Shown: positions 7,980 through 16,697 of the stretch, one piece after another
Layout: each line of letters opens with the position of its first letter
Numbering within the stretch: the first letter of the stretch is position 1
Assembly (NCBI GenBank): GCA_036494575.1
Contig: DASXOE010000053.1
Span: 16,419 to 80,418 of the forward strand
Source: DASZFV01 sp036494575
GTDB taxonomy: Bacteria > Myxococcota_A > Polyangia > Fen-1088
DNA length: 64,000 nucleotides
Direction of reading: 5' to 3'
Translations under genes and position numbers: made by a program
Notes under the pieces: model-generated
Told to the model about the DNA's origin: nothing
Database searches by the model: none
Seen by the model: only the letters and a program-made list of their open reading frames with translations

Positions 7980-9947
7980 TTGGAAAGCAGTCACAGCTCC
8001 GGAGCCTCGGCGTCCCCCGCGTCAGCAAACGCCGTCCCGTTGGCGGCGCCGCCCATGCACTCGGCGCCCGCGCACGGCGCCCACGGCACCGATCTCACGA
8101 AGCTCGCGCTCGGGGCGCTCGGCGTCGTCTACGGCGACATCGGGACGTCGCCGCTCTACGCGCTCAAGGAATGCGTGACGCGGCCCCACGGCGTGAGCGC
8201 CACGCCCGACAACATCCTCGGCCTCCTGTCGTTGGTGTTCTGGTCCATCACTTTCGTCGTCTCGGTGAAGTACCTGCTGTTCGTCATGCGCGCCGACAAC
8301 GACGGCGAGGGCGGCGTGCTCGCGCTCATGGCACTCGCGCTCGGGACGCACGACGCCAAGCCGCACCCGCGCGCGCGCACGCTGGTCATCCTCGGGCTGT
8401 TCGGGGCGGCGCTGCTCTACGGCGACGGCGTCATCACGCCCGCGATCTCCGTGCTCTCGGCCGTCGAGGGCTTGACCGTCGCGACCGACGCCTTCACGCC
8501 CGTCGTCGTGCCCATCACGTGCATCATCCTCATCGCGCTCTTCGTCATGCAGAAGCGCGGCACGGGGGGCATCGGCTATGTCTTCGGCCCCGTGACGCTG
8601 ACGTGGTTCGTGTGCATCGCGTCGGCGGGCGTGCCGTGGATCCTTCGTCACCCGCACATCCTCACGGCCGTCAATCCGTTGCACGCCGTCCGCTTCTTCG
8701 CCGCGCACGGCAAGCACGGCTTCCTGGTGCTCGGCTCCGTCGTCCTGTGCATCACGGGCGGCGAGGCGCTCTACGCCGACATGGGCCACTTCGGCACGCG
8801 CGCCATCCGCGTCGCCTGGTACTCGTGCGTGTTCCCGGCGCTGCTGCTGAACTACTTCGGACAAGGGGCGATGTTGCTCGAGCGCCCCGAGGCGGCGTCG
8901 AACCCCTTCTACGCGATGGTCCCGGCGCAGTGGCTCTATCCGATGGTCGTGCTCGCGACGCTCGCGACGGTCGTCGCCTCGCAGGCGCTCATCTCGGGCG
9001 CCTTCTCGCTCACGCGCCAAGCGGTGCAACTCGGTTACCTGCCGCGCGTCACGATCATTCACACGTCGGGCAAGACCGAGGGCCAGATCTACGTCCCCGA
9101 GGTCAACGCCTTGCTCATGGTGGCCTGCCTCGCGCTCGTGCTCGGCTTCCGCCAGTCGACCGAGCTCGCGGACGCCTACGGCATCGCCGTCACGGGCACG
9201 ATGGCGATCACATCGATGCTCTTCTACTCGGTGGCCCACCACCGCTGGGGCTGGAGCGTCGCGAAGGCCGGCGTGCTGCTCGCGCTCTTCCTGGCCTTCG
9301 ATCTTTCGTTCTTCGTGGCGTGCTCGGCCAAGATCGCCCACGGCGGCTGGTTCCCGCTCGTCGTCGCGGTGGCGATCTTCACGACGATGATGACCTGGAA
9401 GCTCGGGCGTCGGCTTCTGGGCGAGAGGATCGCCGCCGACTCGCTGCCGCTCGAGGCCTTCCTCGAGGACATCGATCGCACCAATCCGCACCGCGTGGCC
9501 GGCACGGCCGTGTTCCTCACGTCGATCCGGCGCGGGACGCCCGCCGTGCTCCTGCACCACTTCAAGCACAACAAGGTCCTGCACCAGCAGGTCGTCATCC
9601 TGTCGATCGTCACCGACGCCGTGCCCGAGGTCGCGCCCGCCGACTTCGTTCACATCAAGTTCCTCGATCGCGGGTTCTGGGCCGTGACGGCGCACTACGG
9701 CTTCATGCAGACGCCCGACGTGATCCGCGTCTTGCGCGCCTGCGCGGGGCAGGGCCTCTATCTGAACGAGGCCGAGACCAGCTTCTACCTCGGCCGCGAG
9801 ACGCTGCTCACGGGCAAGGGCCGCGGCATGTCGCCCTGGCGCAAGCGCCTCTTCCGGTTCCTTTCACGCAACGCCCGCTCCGCGACGGACTTCTTTTCGA
9901 TTCCCCCGAACCGCGTCGTCGAGATCGGGACACAGATCGAGCTTTAG
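7980..9947 (+). CDS. kup: Kup/TrkD-type potassium uptake transporter
   Basis: The 655-residue protein matches the KUP/HAK/KT family, inner-membrane K+/H+ symporters for potassium uptake. The family signature GVVYGDIGTSPLYAL is near the N-terminus, followed by the conserved MRADNDGEGG segment and about 12 hydrophobic helices. A soluble C-terminal domain of about 150 residues completes the usual fold; E. coli Kup has 622 residues. The annotated start is a TTG at 7980. An ATG at 8055 would give 630 residues, closer to the family length, and is equally plausible because neither has a clear ribosome site. The gene is divergent from the Ser/Thr kinase. No nearby regulator or riboswitch is recognised. 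Confidence 0.92.
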   Translation: MESSHSSGASASPASANAVPLAAPPMHSAPAHGAHGTDLTKLALGALGVVYGDIGTSPLYALKECVTRPHGVSATPDNILGLLSLVFWSITFVVSVKYLLFVMRADNDGEGGVLALMALALGTHDAKPHPRARTLVILGLFGAALLYGDGVITPAISVLSAVEGLTVATDAFTPVVVPITCIILIALFVMQKRGTGGIGYVFGPVTLTWFVCIASAGVPWILRHPHILTAVNPLHAVRFFAAHGKHGFLVLGSVVLCITGGEALYADMGHFGTRAIRVAWYSCVFPALLLNYFGQGAMLLERPEAASNPFYAMVPAQWLYPMVVLATLATVVASQALISGAFSLTRQAVQLGYLPRVTIIHTSGKTEGQIYVPEVNALLMVACLALVLGFRQSTELADAYGIAVTGTMAITSMLFYSVAHHRWGWSVAKAGVLLALFLAFDLSFFVACSAKIAHGGWFPLVVAVAIFTTMMTWKLGRRLLGERIAADSLPLEAFLEDIDRTNPHRVAGTAVFLTSIRRGTPAVLLHHFKHNKVLHQQVVILSIVTDAVPEVAPADFVHIKFLDRGFWAVTAHYGFMQTPDVIRVLRACAGQGLYLNEAETSFYLGRETLLTGKGRGMSPWRKRLFRFLSRNARSATDFFSIPPNRVVEIGTQIEL

Positions 9948-9963
9948 GCCCCTGCCTTCGGAG

Positions 9964-9969
9964 TAAGAT
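9964..9969 (+). promoter_or_regulatory. -10 box (TAAGAT) six bases before a GTG start
   Basis: TAAGAT is separated by exactly six bases from the GTG at 9976, so transcription would begin at the start codon and give a leaderless mRNA. The same arrangement recurs elsewhere in the window. No clear -35 box is seen. Confidence 0.5.
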
Positions 9970-9975
9970 GAGCCG

Positions 9976-12540
9976 GTGCTGCGCCTGGCATCGCTCGTCG
10001 TCACGGTCCTCATGAGCCTCCTTGCCGCCACGGCCGGCGCGGCCGAGCTCGGGCCGTGGTCATTCCGCGCCACGGGCGGGCCGCCGGGCGGTTACGCGTG
10101 GATGCCGGCCGTCGTGCCGGGGTGCGTGCACACCGATCTCCTGCGCGCCAAGAAGATTGGCGATCCGTTTTACGGTACGAACGAGAAGGATCAGCAGTGG
10201 ATCGAGCACACCGACTGGGAGTACCGATCTTCGTTCGCCGCCGACGCCGCGCTCCTCGCGCACGAGCGCGTCGACCTCGTCTGGAAGGGCCTCGACACGT
10301 TCGCCGAGGTCTTCGTCAACGGCCACTCGGTGCTGCGCGCCGACAACATGTTCCGCTCCTGGCGCGTCGACGTGCGCCGCCAGCTCGTCGAGGGCTCGAA
10401 CCAGGTGCTCGTTCGCTTTCGCTCGCCCATCGCGGCCGTCAAGCCCGCCTACGACGCGCTCGGGTACCGCCTGCCCGCCATCAACGACCAGGCCCCCGAG
10501 ATGGTGAGCATGTTCGCGCGCAAGGCGCCGTATCACTACGGCTGGGACTGGGGCCCGCGCTTCGTGACGAGCGGCATCTGGCGGCCCGTGACGCTCGAGG
10601 CGTGGGACGGCGCGCGGCTCGATGACGTACAGGTCTTCCAGCGCGAGCTCACGGACGCGCGCGCCCGCCTCACGGTGACCGCGCTCGTGCAGGCGACGCG
10701 GGCGGGTCAGGCGACGCTCACCTTGACGCCTTCGGACGGCGCCGCGCCCGTGACGGCGCTCGCGGCGCTCGTGCCCGGCGAGAACCGCCTCCGCGCCGAG
10801 GTCGTCATCGACAAGCCGGAGCGGTGGTGGCCGAACGGCCTCGGCGCCCAGAAGCTCTACACGCTCGGCGCGGCGCTGACCGTCGACGGCGCGGCGCGCG
10901 GCGCGCGCGCGACCCGCGTGGGCCTGCGCACGCTCGAGGTGGTGAACGCGCGCGACAAGGACGGCAAGAGCTTCACCGTCAAGGTCAACGGCGCGCCGGT
11001 CTTCATGAAGGGGGCGAACTACATCCCCTCCGACAGCTTCGTCGATCGCGTGACGCCCGCGCGTACGCGCGCGCTCCTGCAGTCGGCGGCGGACGCGCAC
11101 ATGAACATGCTGCGCGTGTGGGGCGGCGGCATCTACGAGGACGATGCCTTCTACGACCTCGCAGACGAGCTCGGGCTGCTCGTCTGGCAGGACTTCATGT
11201 TCGCCTGCAGTATGTACCCGGGCGACGACGCCTTTCTCGAGAACGTCCGGCGCGAGGCGGTCGAGAACGTGCGCCGCTTGCGCAACCACCCGAGCCTCGC
11301 GCTCTGGGCCGGCAACAACGAGATCGAGGCGGCCTGGCAGCAATGGGGCTGGCAGTGGAAGTTCCACCTCGGCAAGGCGGCGCAGGCGACCATCGAGCGC
11401 GACTACAAGCGCCTCTTCCACGTCATCCTCCCGCGCGTCGTCGCCGAGGAGGATCCCGGGCGCTTCTACACGCGCAGCTCCCCGTCCGCCGACGAGGATG
11501 GCGTGCCACCCAACAAGCTCGGCTGGGGCGACAACCATTACTGGGGCGTCTGGCACGCCGAGGCGCCGTACACCGACTACGCGACGCACATCTCGCGCTT
11601 CATGAGCGAGTACGGCTTCCAGTCGTTCCCGACGCTGGACTCGGTGGCGCGCTACGCGCCGCCGTCTTCGTTCAGCATCGACTCGCCCGTCATGCTGTCG
11701 CACCAGCGTCACCCGCGCGGCAACCAGCTCGTGCGGACGTACATGGAGCGCGACTTCCGTGCGCCCAAGGACTTCGCCTCGTTCCTCTACCTCAGCCAGG
11801 TCCTGCAGGCGACGGTCATCCAGTATGGCGCCGAGGCGCATCGCCGGCGCTGGCCGTACAACGCCGGCAGCCTCTACTGGCAGCTCGACGACTGCTGGCC
11901 GGTGGCGTCCTGGTCGGGCATCGACTACTTCGGCCGCTGGAAGGCGTTGCACTACGCCGCGCGCCGCTTCTTCGCGCCCGTGCTCGTGAGCCCGGTCGAG
12001 GACGGCGGCAACGTGCGCGTCTTCGTCGTGAGCGATCGCCGCGCCGACACGCGCGCGCGCATGACGATCCGCCTCGTCGATTTCGACGGTCGGGAGCTGT
12101 CGCGCCACGAGCAGGAGGTCGTCGTCAAGGCGAACGCGAGCACCGTCGCGTGGTCGACGGGAAAACGGGATCTCCTCCGAGGCGTCGATCCTGCTCACGT
12201 CGTTTTCGTCGCCGAATTGCGCGAAGGCGCGACCCTTCTCTCGAGAAACCTCATGTGGTTTGAGAAGACCCGCGAGCTCGCGCTGCCGCCGCCCGAGCTG
12301 CAGGTCGCCGTCGAGGCGCGCGGCGCCGGCGCCTCCGTCCGCGTCACCGCCAAGCACTTCGCGCGCGCCGTCTACCTGTCGACCGCGGACGGGGAGGGGA
12401 CCTTCTCGGACAATTTCTTCGATCTGCTGCCGGGGGAGAGCGTCACGGTCGACTGGCGCGGGCCGGCCGGCGCGCCGCCGGTCGACGTCGCGCGCTTCTC
12501 CTCCGCGCTCAGGACGATTACGGTTCGCGACACTTATTGA
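9976..12540 (+). CDS. Secreted beta-mannosidase, glycoside hydrolase family 2
   Basis: The 854-residue protein starts at a GTG and opens with a signal peptide (LASLVVTVLMSLLAATAGA). GH2 domains follow in the usual order: sugar-binding jelly roll, Ig-like domain, TIM barrel, then C-terminal beta domains. The acid/base glutamate is E449 in the WAGNNE motif and the nucleophile is E545 in SEYGFQSFP. The DWGPRF and WGGGIYE motifs are typical of beta-mannosidases and of chitosanase-like GH2 relatives. Predicted activity is hydrolysis of terminal beta-mannosides from mannan or N-glycan fragments, outside the cytoplasmic membrane. An exo-glucosaminidase cannot be excluded, but the sequence reads most like mannosidase. 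It is a single gene, with kup upstream and no sugar regulon nearby. Confidence 0.9.
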   Translation: MLRLASLVVTVLMSLLAATAGAAELGPWSFRATGGPPGGYAWMPAVVPGCVHTDLLRAKKIGDPFYGTNEKDQQWIEHTDWEYRSSFAADAALLAHERVDLVWKGLDTFAEVFVNGHSVLRADNMFRSWRVDVRRQLVEGSNQVLVRFRSPIAAVKPAYDALGYRLPAINDQAPEMVSMFARKAPYHYGWDWGPRFVTSGIWRPVTLEAWDGARLDDVQVFQRELTDARARLTVTALVQATRAGQATLTLTPSDGAAPVTALAALVPGENRLRAEVVIDKPERWWPNGLGAQKLYTLGAALTVDGAARGARATRVGLRTLEVVNARDKDGKSFTVKVNGAPVFMKGANYIPSDSFVDRVTPARTRALLQSAADAHMNMLRVWGGGIYEDDAFYDLADELGLLVWQDFMFACSMYPGDDAFLENVRREAVENVRRLRNHPSLALWAGNNEIEAAWQQWGWQWKFHLGKAAQATIERDYKRLFHVILPRVVAEEDPGRFYTRSSPSADEDGVPPNKLGWGDNHYWGVWHAEAPYTDYATHISRFMSEYGFQSFPTLDSVARYAPPSSFSIDSPVMLSHQRHPRGNQLVRTYMERDFRAPKDFASFLYLSQVLQATVIQYGAEAHRRRWPYNAGSLYWQLDDCWPVASWSGIDYFGRWKALHYAARRFFAPVLVSPVEDGGNVRVFVVSDRRADTRARMTIRLVDFDGRELSRHEQEVVVKANASTVAWSTGKRDLLRGVDPAHVVFVAELREGATLLSRNLMWFEKTRELALPPPELQVAVEARGAGASVRVTAKHFARAVYLSTADGEGTFSDNFFDLLPGESVTVDWRGPAGAPPVDVARFSSALRTITVRDTY

Positions 12541-12643
12541 AGGCGTCACAGACGGCGCGGTGCATCCTCGGCGCCCGCCCGCAGCTTGCGTTTGGGCGGC
12601 CGCCCGGAATACGTTCGACCACCTCAACCCCGACGGAGGTTCG

Positions 12644-13018
12644 ATGCGCGGCTCGGTCCTAATCGTCCACGACGACCTGGGCGTGGGGCGGTATTTGGGC
12701 GGGTTTCTCGAGACGAACGATTACAGGGTCCTGTACGCCACGACGGGGCAGGAGGCGCTCGCCGTCCTCGAGGAGGACGTCCCGCGCTTGCTCGTCATCG
12801 GCGTGGGGCTGCCGCTCATGGGCGGCTGGAAGCTCATCGAGGCCCTGGCGCACTACCCGGACTTGTCGCGGATACCGAGGCTGCTCGTGAGCCCGGGCGA
12901 CGGGCCGGCGCCGCTGGCCGCGCGGGCGCTGGCGCTCCTCGAGGCGCGCGCCAGCGACGTGAAGCCGGACGCGACACCGACGCCCGAAGAGGTCCTTCGG
13001 CGCGTCGCTAGCGCCTAG
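12644..13018 (+). CDS. Receiver-domain protein lacking the phospho-acceptor aspartate
   Basis: The start is ATG 12644, preceded by a GGAGGT ribosome site at the right spacing, giving 124 residues; the longer upstream frame is a shadow of the mannosidase gene. The protein is a lone CheY-like receiver. The N-terminal acidic pair is present (VHDD, D10/D11), and a switch-type lysine is near the C-terminus (DVKPD). At the phosphorylation site, where receivers have D-x-x-L/M-P, this protein reads G-V-G-L-P, so residue 53 is Gly, and the following M-D-G is M-G-G. It is therefore inferred to be a pseudo-receiver that signals by protein contact rather than phosphorylation. It overlaps tail-to-tail with a small gene on the other strand. 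Confidence 0.8.
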   Translation: MRGSVLIVHDDLGVGRYLGGFLETNDYRVLYATTGQEALAVLEEDVPRLLVIGVGLPLMGGWKLIEALAHYPDLSRIPRLLVSPGDGPAPLAARALALLEARASDVKPDATPTPEEVLRRVASA

Positions 13019-13181
13019 AGACCGGCGCGTCCGAGGCGCCAGCACCGTCGAGGCCGGCCATGGCCTTGAGCTCGGCGGCGACACGCCGAACGTCGTCCGC
13101 GGCAGCGAATTGTCCCTGAAGTTGAAAGCGGGTCGCGAGACCGTCTAGCCGTTGCGCGAGGCCTCTGAGTTTGTCCTGCAT
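13008..13181 (-). CDS. Small 57-residue hypothetical protein with strong ribosome site
   Basis: The ATG at 13181 is preceded by GGAGGAG with seven bases of spacing, the strongest ribosome site in this region. The protein is predicted largely alpha-helical and amphipathic (MQDKLRGLAQRLDGLATRF start), with a middle stretch ADDVRRVAAELKAMAGL, no cysteines and no membrane segment. Its last 11 bases overlap the 3' end of the receiver-like gene in antisense. I do not recognise a family. A short coiled-coil or helix-pair adaptor is the most that the sequence supports. It could work with the neighbouring pseudo-receiver, but that is only a guess from position. Confidence 0.55.
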   Translation of the reverse strand: MQDKLRGLAQRLDGLATRFQLQGQFAAADDVRRVAAELKAMAGLDGAGASDAPVSRR

Positions 13182-13412
13182 CGAGAAGCTCCTCCTGCCT
13201 TGTTGCGGTTCCTGCGAGATACACCCTCATCGGTGGGAAGGTGGGCCGACTTGAGGACATGTCGCACATTTCGTTACCGTCTCGCGTCACCTCGCAAATC
13301 CGCGATTGAAATGCCGTTCCGCATGACATTCCGCGTGTGACGGCACGCGCCGCGCGGCATCTGATGCGTGCGTGCCGCCCGCACCCCGCACGCGCCTCGA
13401 AAGGACCCGCCC

Positions 13413-14294
13413 ATGAACCGCCTCGCTGCCGCGCTCGCCCTGGTCACGCTCACTCCCTTTGCCTCGCCCGCCGGCGCCCAATCCCGGCTCGCCGTCGAGG
13501 TCGTCACGTCCTCGCCGCAAGGGTTCCTCGTGAGCTCGGCGCTCATCACGGGTGAAAAGGACGCCGTCCTCATCGACGGCCAGCTCACGCTCGCCGACGC
13601 GCACCGCCTCGTGGGTGCCATCCTCGACGCCAAGAAGAACCTGACCACCGTCTACGTCACCCACTTCCACCCGGACCACTACTTCGGCCTCGTCGTCGTC
13701 AAGCAGGCGTTTCCCAAGGCCAAGATCGTGGCCCAGCCGGCGACCATCGCCGACATCAAGAAGAGCTGGCAGGGGAAGGTCAAGCAGTGGGGCCCGATGT
13801 TCGGCGCCAACCTGACCACCAAGCCCGTGATCCCGTCGCCGCTCACCGGAAAGTCGATCACGCTCGAGGGCCAGACGCTCGAGATCCACGGGCCGGTCCA
13901 GGGCGACGCCTCCACGAGCTCTTACGTCTGGATCCCTTCGATCAAGGCGGTCATCACCGGCGACATCGTCTACCAGGGCGTGTTCCCGTGGACGGCGGAG
14001 ACGACGCCCGAGACGCGCAAGGGGTGGCTCAAGACGCTCGACGAGCTCGCGGCGCTCGAGCCCGCCATCGTCGTCGCCGGTCACAAGGATCCGAAGCTCA
14101 AGGACGACGCCAGCGGCATCGCCGCGACGCGCGCCTATCTCACCGACTTCGACGACGCCGCCGCTGCCTCGAAGTCGCCCGAGGAGCTCGAGGCGAAGAT
14201 GAAGGCGAAGTATCCGAAGCTGCAGCTCGACATCGTCCTGCACATCGCCGCCGCCGCCCAGTTCCCGGCGCCCACGGCGTCGCCGAGGAAGTGA
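13413..14294 (+). CDS. Exported metallo-beta-lactamase-fold hydrolase
   Basis: The start is ATG 13413 with AAAGGA upstream. It gives a 293-residue protein with a signal peptide (MNRLAAALALVTLTPFASPAGAQ). The MBL metal site is visible as HFHPDH (residues 84-89). Further metal ligands are expected at the TGDIVY aspartate and the AGHKD histidine, so a dinuclear zinc site looks complete. The family includes beta-lactamases, lactonases and general esterases. No feature fixes the substrate, and sequence feel is closer to the broad MBL-fold hydrolase group than to true class B beta-lactamases. The DsbA-like gene follows three bases downstream, so the two are probably one transcript. Confidence 0.85.
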   Translation: MNRLAAALALVTLTPFASPAGAQSRLAVEVVTSSPQGFLVSSALITGEKDAVLIDGQLTLADAHRLVGAILDAKKNLTTVYVTHFHPDHYFGLVVVKQAFPKAKIVAQPATIADIKKSWQGKVKQWGPMFGANLTTKPVIPSPLTGKSITLEGQTLEIHGPVQGDASTSSYVWIPSIKAVITGDIVYQGVFPWTAETTPETRKGWLKTLDELAALEPAIVVAGHKDPKLKDDASGIAATRAYLTDFDDAAAASKSPEELEAKMKAKYPKLQLDIVLHIAAAAQFPAPTASPRK

Positions 14295-14297
14295 CCC

Positions 14298-14921
14298 TTG
14301 GCCGTCACGCTGCGCCTTTACTCGGACTTCGTGTGCCCATTCTGTTTCGTCGCGGAGCAGAGCACGGTGCCGCGCTTGCGCGAGGAGTTCGAGCTCGTCG
14401 TCGACTGGCGCGGCTTTCCGCTGCACCCGCGCACGCCCAAGGGCGGGCTGCCGCTGACGGCGCTCTTCCCAGCGGCGCGGGTGCCCGCAGTCAAGGAGCA
14501 CCTGCGGCAGTTCGCGGAGCGCTTCGGCGTGACGGGCATCGTCCACCCCGACCGCCTGCCCAACACGCGCCGCATCCTCGCCATGGCCGAGTTCGCGCGC
14601 GCCGAGGGCAAGCTCGAGGAGCTCCGGCGCGCCGGCATGGAGGCGCACTGGCGGCACGGCAAGGATCTCGAGAGCGACGGGGATCTGCGCGTCATTGCCG
14701 AGGGCGTCGGCCTCGACGGAGCCGCCGCCCTTGCCGCGGCAGACGCGCCGCAGTTTCAGCGCGAGGTCGACCGCAAGCTGGCGGAGGCGGCCGAGCACGG
14801 CGTCACCGGCATCCCGACGTTCTTCATCGCGGACGAGGAGGTCGTCGGTTGCCAGCCTTACGAGGTCCTGGCGGCGGCCGCCGAGCGGGCGGGCGCCAAA
14901 CGCCGCGTCCCTCCGCCTTGA
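14298..14921 (+). CDS. DsbA-family thiol oxidoreductase (FrnE-like)
   Basis: The 207-residue protein starts at TTG 14298, three bases after the MBL gene. It is a thioredoxin-fold protein of the DsbA/FrnE group, with a C-P-F-C active site at residues 13-16 and a cis-proline motif TGIPTFF before the C-terminus. An all-helical insertion lies between, as in DsbA. There is no signal peptide, so a cytosolic FrnE-type dithiol-disulfide isomerase is more likely than a periplasmic DsbA. The 3' end overlaps the convergent DEAD-box helicase gene by 98 bases, which is unusually long. Confidence 0.85.
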   Translation: MAVTLRLYSDFVCPFCFVAEQSTVPRLREEFELVVDWRGFPLHPRTPKGGLPLTALFPAARVPAVKEHLRQFAERFGVTGIVHPDRLPNTRRILAMAEFARAEGKLEELRRAGMEAHWRHGKDLESDGDLRVIAEGVGLDGAAALAAADAPQFQREVDRKLAEAAEHGVTGIPTFFIADEEVVGCQPYEVLAAAAERAGAKRRVPPP

Positions 14922-16635
14922 CGCCGTTTCGCGCGTCCGGCCGGGGCCCGGCCGGCGCGTCGAGGCGCTGGATGCGCACGTGAGGGGCTCGCGGATCGGA
15001 TTGTCCGGCGGCGAGCGCGAAGTCGTCGGCGGCCTCCTTCGTGATCTCGAACTGACTCGCCTGGGGGCCGACCCGGATGGCGCCGACCTCGCGGCGCGTG
15101 ACGCCGCCCCGTCGGCAAATCAGGGGCAGCAGCCAGCCGGGCTCCGCCTTCTGGCTCGCCCCCAGGTTGACCTCGAAGAGCACCGAGGCGCGCGCGAAGT
15201 CGCCGTGTGACGGTCGCGGACCGCCCTTGGCGGGGGCCGCGCGCGCGCGCAGGTCGACCTCGGTGAGCCGCTCGCCCGACGGCATGCGGGCGAGCTCCCG
15301 CCGCAGCAGCGCGACGAGCAGGGCGTCGCGGTCGACATCGGCGGCGAGGCGGGCCGCGAGCTCGCGTGCGTCGCCGGCCTCGGGCGCGTCGCTCTCGCGC
15401 GCCGCCTCGACGAGAGAGGCGGCCAGCCCGGCCTCGGCGGCGCGCGCGATGTCGCGCTCGCCCGGCGCGGCGGTCCAGGTGTACGGCACGCGGGCCTCGG
15501 CGAGGAGGCGCTCGGCCTTGCGGCGCTCGGCGAGCGACGCGATGAGCACGCTCGTGCCCTTGCGCCCCGCGCGTCCCGTGCGCCCGCTGCGGTGAGTGAG
15601 CGCGTCCGCGTTGAGGGGCAGGTCGGCGTGGACGACGAGGTCCACCTCGGGCAGATCGAGGCCGCGCGCCGCGACGTTCGTCGCGACGAGCAGATCCGCG
15701 TCGCCGTTGCGCAGCGCCGTGAGGGCGCGCGTGCGCTCCGACTGGGCTCTGTCGCCCGAGAGCACGACGGCGCGGAAGCCGCGCTTGCCGAGCTGCTCGT
15801 GCAGCTCGGCGACGCCATCGCGCGTCGTTCCGAAGACGATGGCCCGCAGGCCGGCGTGCTGGCGCAGGACGTTGACGACGGCGGGCACGCGCTCGCCCAT
15901 GGCCACGAGGTGCACGACGTAGCTTATGTCCTGGTGCCCAGCGTCGGCGGCGCCCTTGCGCGTCCGGGCGTCGATGCGGACGGCTTCGTGCTGGTAGCGC
16001 GCCGCGAGCGCGAGGATGGGTTTGGGCAGCGTCGCAGAGAACATGAGCGTGCGCGCGCGATCAGGCTGACCATTGGCGACCGTCCCGGCGCGCGCCGCGA
16101 GCAGCGTCTCGAGATCCTCGCGGAAGCCCATGTCGAGCATCTCGTCGGCTTCGTCGAGCACGACCGTCTGCACGCCTTCGAGGCGCAGGCTCTTGCGCGT
16201 CACCAGATCGACGAGGCGCCCCGGCGTCCCGACGACGAGGTCGACGCCCGGGCGCAGCTGCGCGAGATCGCCACGGACGTCGGTGCCTCCCGTGAAGACG
16301 CCGAGCCGCAGCTTGGTCTTCGCGAAGAGCCAATGCAGCTCGTTGCGCACCTGCGTCGCGAGCTCGCGCGTCGGCGTGATGACGAGCGCGCGCGGTCCGG
16401 CGGCCCGATGGGCCGCGGGCGCCGGCGCCTCGGCGAGCAGACTCTCGGCGAGGGCGATGCCGAACGCGAGCGTCTTGCCCGAACCGGTCTCCGACGACAC
16501 GAGGAGGTCACGGCCCGCGTGCTCCGGGCTCGCCACGGCCGCCTGGACGGCCGTCGTGCGTTCGTAGCCGCGCGCGGCGATCGTTTGGGCGAGCGCCGTG
16601 GGCAGATCGAGCTCGGAGAACAATTTGGGGTCCAT
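14824..16635 (-). CDS. DEAD-box RNA helicase with DbpA-type RNA-binding domain
   Basis: The start is taken as ATG 16635 (MDPKLFSELDLP), giving 603 residues. All DEAD-box motifs are present: Q motif region, ETGSGKT (Walker A, residues 49-55), PTRELA, GTPGR, DEAD (161-164), SAT, ARGLDLP and HRSGRTGR. After the two RecA-like domains comes a region with a DbpA-like RNA-recognition fold (PGWLLPLICRRGGVTRREVGAIRVG), as in CsdA/DeaD and DbpA, then a basic Arg/Pro-rich tail. The likely role is remodelling of rRNA or mRNA, in ribosome assembly or cold adaptation. The last 32 codons are antisense to the end of the DsbA-like gene. The gene is divergent from a small membrane protein 62 bases away. Confidence 0.9.
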   Translation of the reverse strand: MDPKLFSELDLPTALAQTIAARGYERTTAVQAAVASPEHAGRDLLVSSETGSGKTLAFGIALAESLLAEAPAPAAHRAAGPRALVITPTRELATQVRNELHWLFAKTKLRLGVFTGGTDVRGDLAQLRPGVDLVVGTPGRLVDLVTRKSLRLEGVQTVVLDEADEMLDMGFREDLETLLAARAGTVANGQPDRARTLMFSATLPKPILALAARYQHEAVRIDARTRKGAADAGHQDISYVVHLVAMGERVPAVVNVLRQHAGLRAIVFGTTRDGVAELHEQLGKRGFRAVVLSGDRAQSERTRALTALRNGDADLLVATNVAARGLDLPEVDLVVHADLPLNADALTHRSGRTGRAGRKGTSVLIASLAERRKAERLLAEARVPYTWTAAPGERDIARAAEAGLAASLVEAARESDAPEAGDARELAARLAADVDRDALLVALLRRELARMPSGERLTEVDLRARAAPAKGGPRPSHGDFARASVLFEVNLGASQKAEPGWLLPLICRRGGVTRREVGAIRVGPQASQFEITKEAADDFALAAGQSDPRAPHVRIQRLDAPAGPRPDARNGVKAEGRGVWRPPARRPPPGPRKAGNRRPPRPR

Positions 16636-16685
16636 GGGCCGCGGTTGGTATATCAGACCCACCGGCGCTCGCGGGCGCGGGGTGC

Positions 16686-16691
16686 TAGATG
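16686..16691 (+). promoter_or_regulatory. -10-like box (TAGATG) six bases before ATG 16698
   Basis: TAGATG, preceded by TGC, ends six bases before the ATG at 16698. This matches the spacing of the other putative leaderless promoters here, although the sixth base is G rather than T. Confidence 0.35.
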
Positions 16692-16697
16692 TCGCCT

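Noticed and set aside
8022..12627. Long antisense frames under kup and the mannosidase
   Set aside because: They are Arg/Asp/Val-rich shadows with no motifs; the sense proteins have full family motifs.
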